Part shown: piece by piece, positions 63,474 through 64,000 of the stretch
How the letters are laid out: every line of letters begins with the position of its first letter
How positions within the stretch are numbered: position 1 is the stretch's first letter
Assembly (NCBI GenBank): GCA_905221605.1
Contig: CAJNDS010002111.1
Span: 127,001-191,000 of the forward strand
Reading direction: 5' to 3'
Source of the DNA: Symbiodinium natans
Lineage: Eukaryota; Sar; Dinophyceae; Suessiales; Symbiodiniaceae
DNA: 64,000 nucleotides
Notes under the pieces: generated by a model
What the model saw: only the letters and a program-made list of their open reading frames with translations
The model's database searches: none
What the model was told of the DNA's origin: nothing
Made by a program: the position numbers and the translations under genes

Positions 63474-64000
63474 ATGTCCGCAGAGGTTGCAGGTCAGGCT
63501 GAGGGCGTCACCCTCCTCGAAGCTATCGAGGGTGGAGACGTTCCCTATCCCGAGCGGATGAGCTACGTCGCTTGGCTTAAGTGGCGTAGGGAGACTGGCA
63601 GCCGTCCATTGTCCAAGCGGGATGGGGTCAGCACTACGCCAGAGCAAGAGGCGGCTCTCTGGCGGAAAGTCATGAAGTTCCTCCATGACGCCGAAGAGGA
63701 GGACGAGGATGAAGAGGAAGAAGAAGAGGACTCCGAGCTAGTCCCTGAGGCCTCGGGCGCTGGAGGCGACAGTCCGCCGCGGGTGGACGTCAGCGCCGCG
63801 GCTAGGGAGCTGGCCATGGTCCCTACCGGTGCTGCCTATGTCCCTGCTACGGCACCAGGGTCCCGCCCGGCGGGACCGTCCGGTCCGCCGTCGACAGCAG
63901 GTTCAGTGCCAGGCACCGCAGAGGGCTTGCAGGCGGAGCTGCGCGCGATTTTCCGTCCAGACCAAGAACCGGTCGCGGACTACTTGACGCGCGTTTCGCG
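63474..64000 (+). CDS. N-terminal part of an acidic, gag-like polyprotein, cut by the window edge
   Basis: ATG at 63474 (GGCAATGTCCG) opens 175 codons without a stop to the end of the window. It starts MSAEVAGQAEGVTLLEAIE, has a basic patch YVAWLKWRRETGSR, an acidic run of about 15 Glu/Asp near residues 75-90, a Pro/Ala/Gly-rich linker and ends LRAIFRPDQEPVADYLTRVS. The layout recalls the N-terminus of dinoflagellate retrotransposon polyproteins (known to be abundant), but no zinc knuckle, protease or reverse transcriptase is in view, so this is inference. A 39-42 bp tandem duplication (63379-63458) and a spliced-leader-like 13-mer (63077) lie upstream. An ordinary host gene is the alternative. 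Confidence 0.6.
   Translation, partial: MSAEVAGQAEGVTLLEAIEGGDVPYPERMSYVAWLKWRRETGSRPLSKRDGVSTTPEQEAALWRKVMKFLHDAEEEDEDEEEEEEDSELVPEASGAGGDSPPRVDVSAAARELAMVPTGAAYVPATAPGSRPAGPSGPPSTAGSVPGTAEGLQAELRAIFRPDQEPVADYLTRVS

Overview
The window looks like nuclear DNA of a dinoflagellate (inference). It carries internal arrays of the TTTAGGG telomere-type heptamer in both orientations across most of its length. It has very short exons in long repeat-filled introns, introns that look like inserted transposable elements, and a 13-nt match to the 3' end of the dinoflagellate spliced leader. TTTAGGG alone would also fit plants or other alveolates. No operons, ribosome binding sites, rRNA, tRNA or CRISPR arrays were seen.

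Longer coding regions are few and all but one lie on the minus strand: a multi-pass membrane protein (9926-11373, probably with one tiny intron), a 164-residue unknown protein (15880-16374), a Ras/Rab-like small GTPase with two introner-type introns (23391-24289), and a secreted Ala/Pro-rich ankyrin-repeat protein (46039-46851). A plus-strand acidic reading frame at 63474 runs off the right edge and resembles a retroelement gag (weak). A frameshifted coding block lies at 53049-54096.

Much of the rest seems to be split genes. Between the telomere-like arrays sit GC-rich islands of about 50-170 bp that read as protein in one frame and are bounded by AG and GT (sometimes GC). About thirty are listed. 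The clearest set is a minus-strand coiled-coil gene with exons at 59.7, 57.7, 56.8, 56.2, 55.4, 54.8, 54.3, 52.0, 50.9 and 50.6 kb. Others group at 36.5-32.2 kb (minus, ending in a clear stop), 19.3-13.9 kb (minus), 39.5-38.7 kb (minus), 1-3.2 kb (minus) and 3.5-4.0 kb (plus). These were found by eye; strand is uncertain for some.

Many islands have the same flanks: CCCTAAA repeats on the left and TTTAGGG on the right, on the + strand. An intron between two such exons would start with TTTAGGG repeats and end with CCCTAAA repeats, and several splice donors read GTTTAGGG. Some islands break the rule.

The intergenic and intronic DNA also holds at least eleven families of short inverted-repeat (MITE-like) elements. 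One family (G) forms the two GTPase introns exactly, and another (I) may form an intron at 56.1 kb. Two MITE copies (4.2 kb and 30.3 kb) are themselves interrupted by telomere-like arrays. Other landmarks are a 1.2 kb purine tract (12.1-13.3 kb), eight copies of a 148 bp tandem repeat (57.9-59.0 kb), a 36-nt G run (26.8 kb) and AT-rich tracts at 47.3-47.6 and 62.2-63.0 kb.
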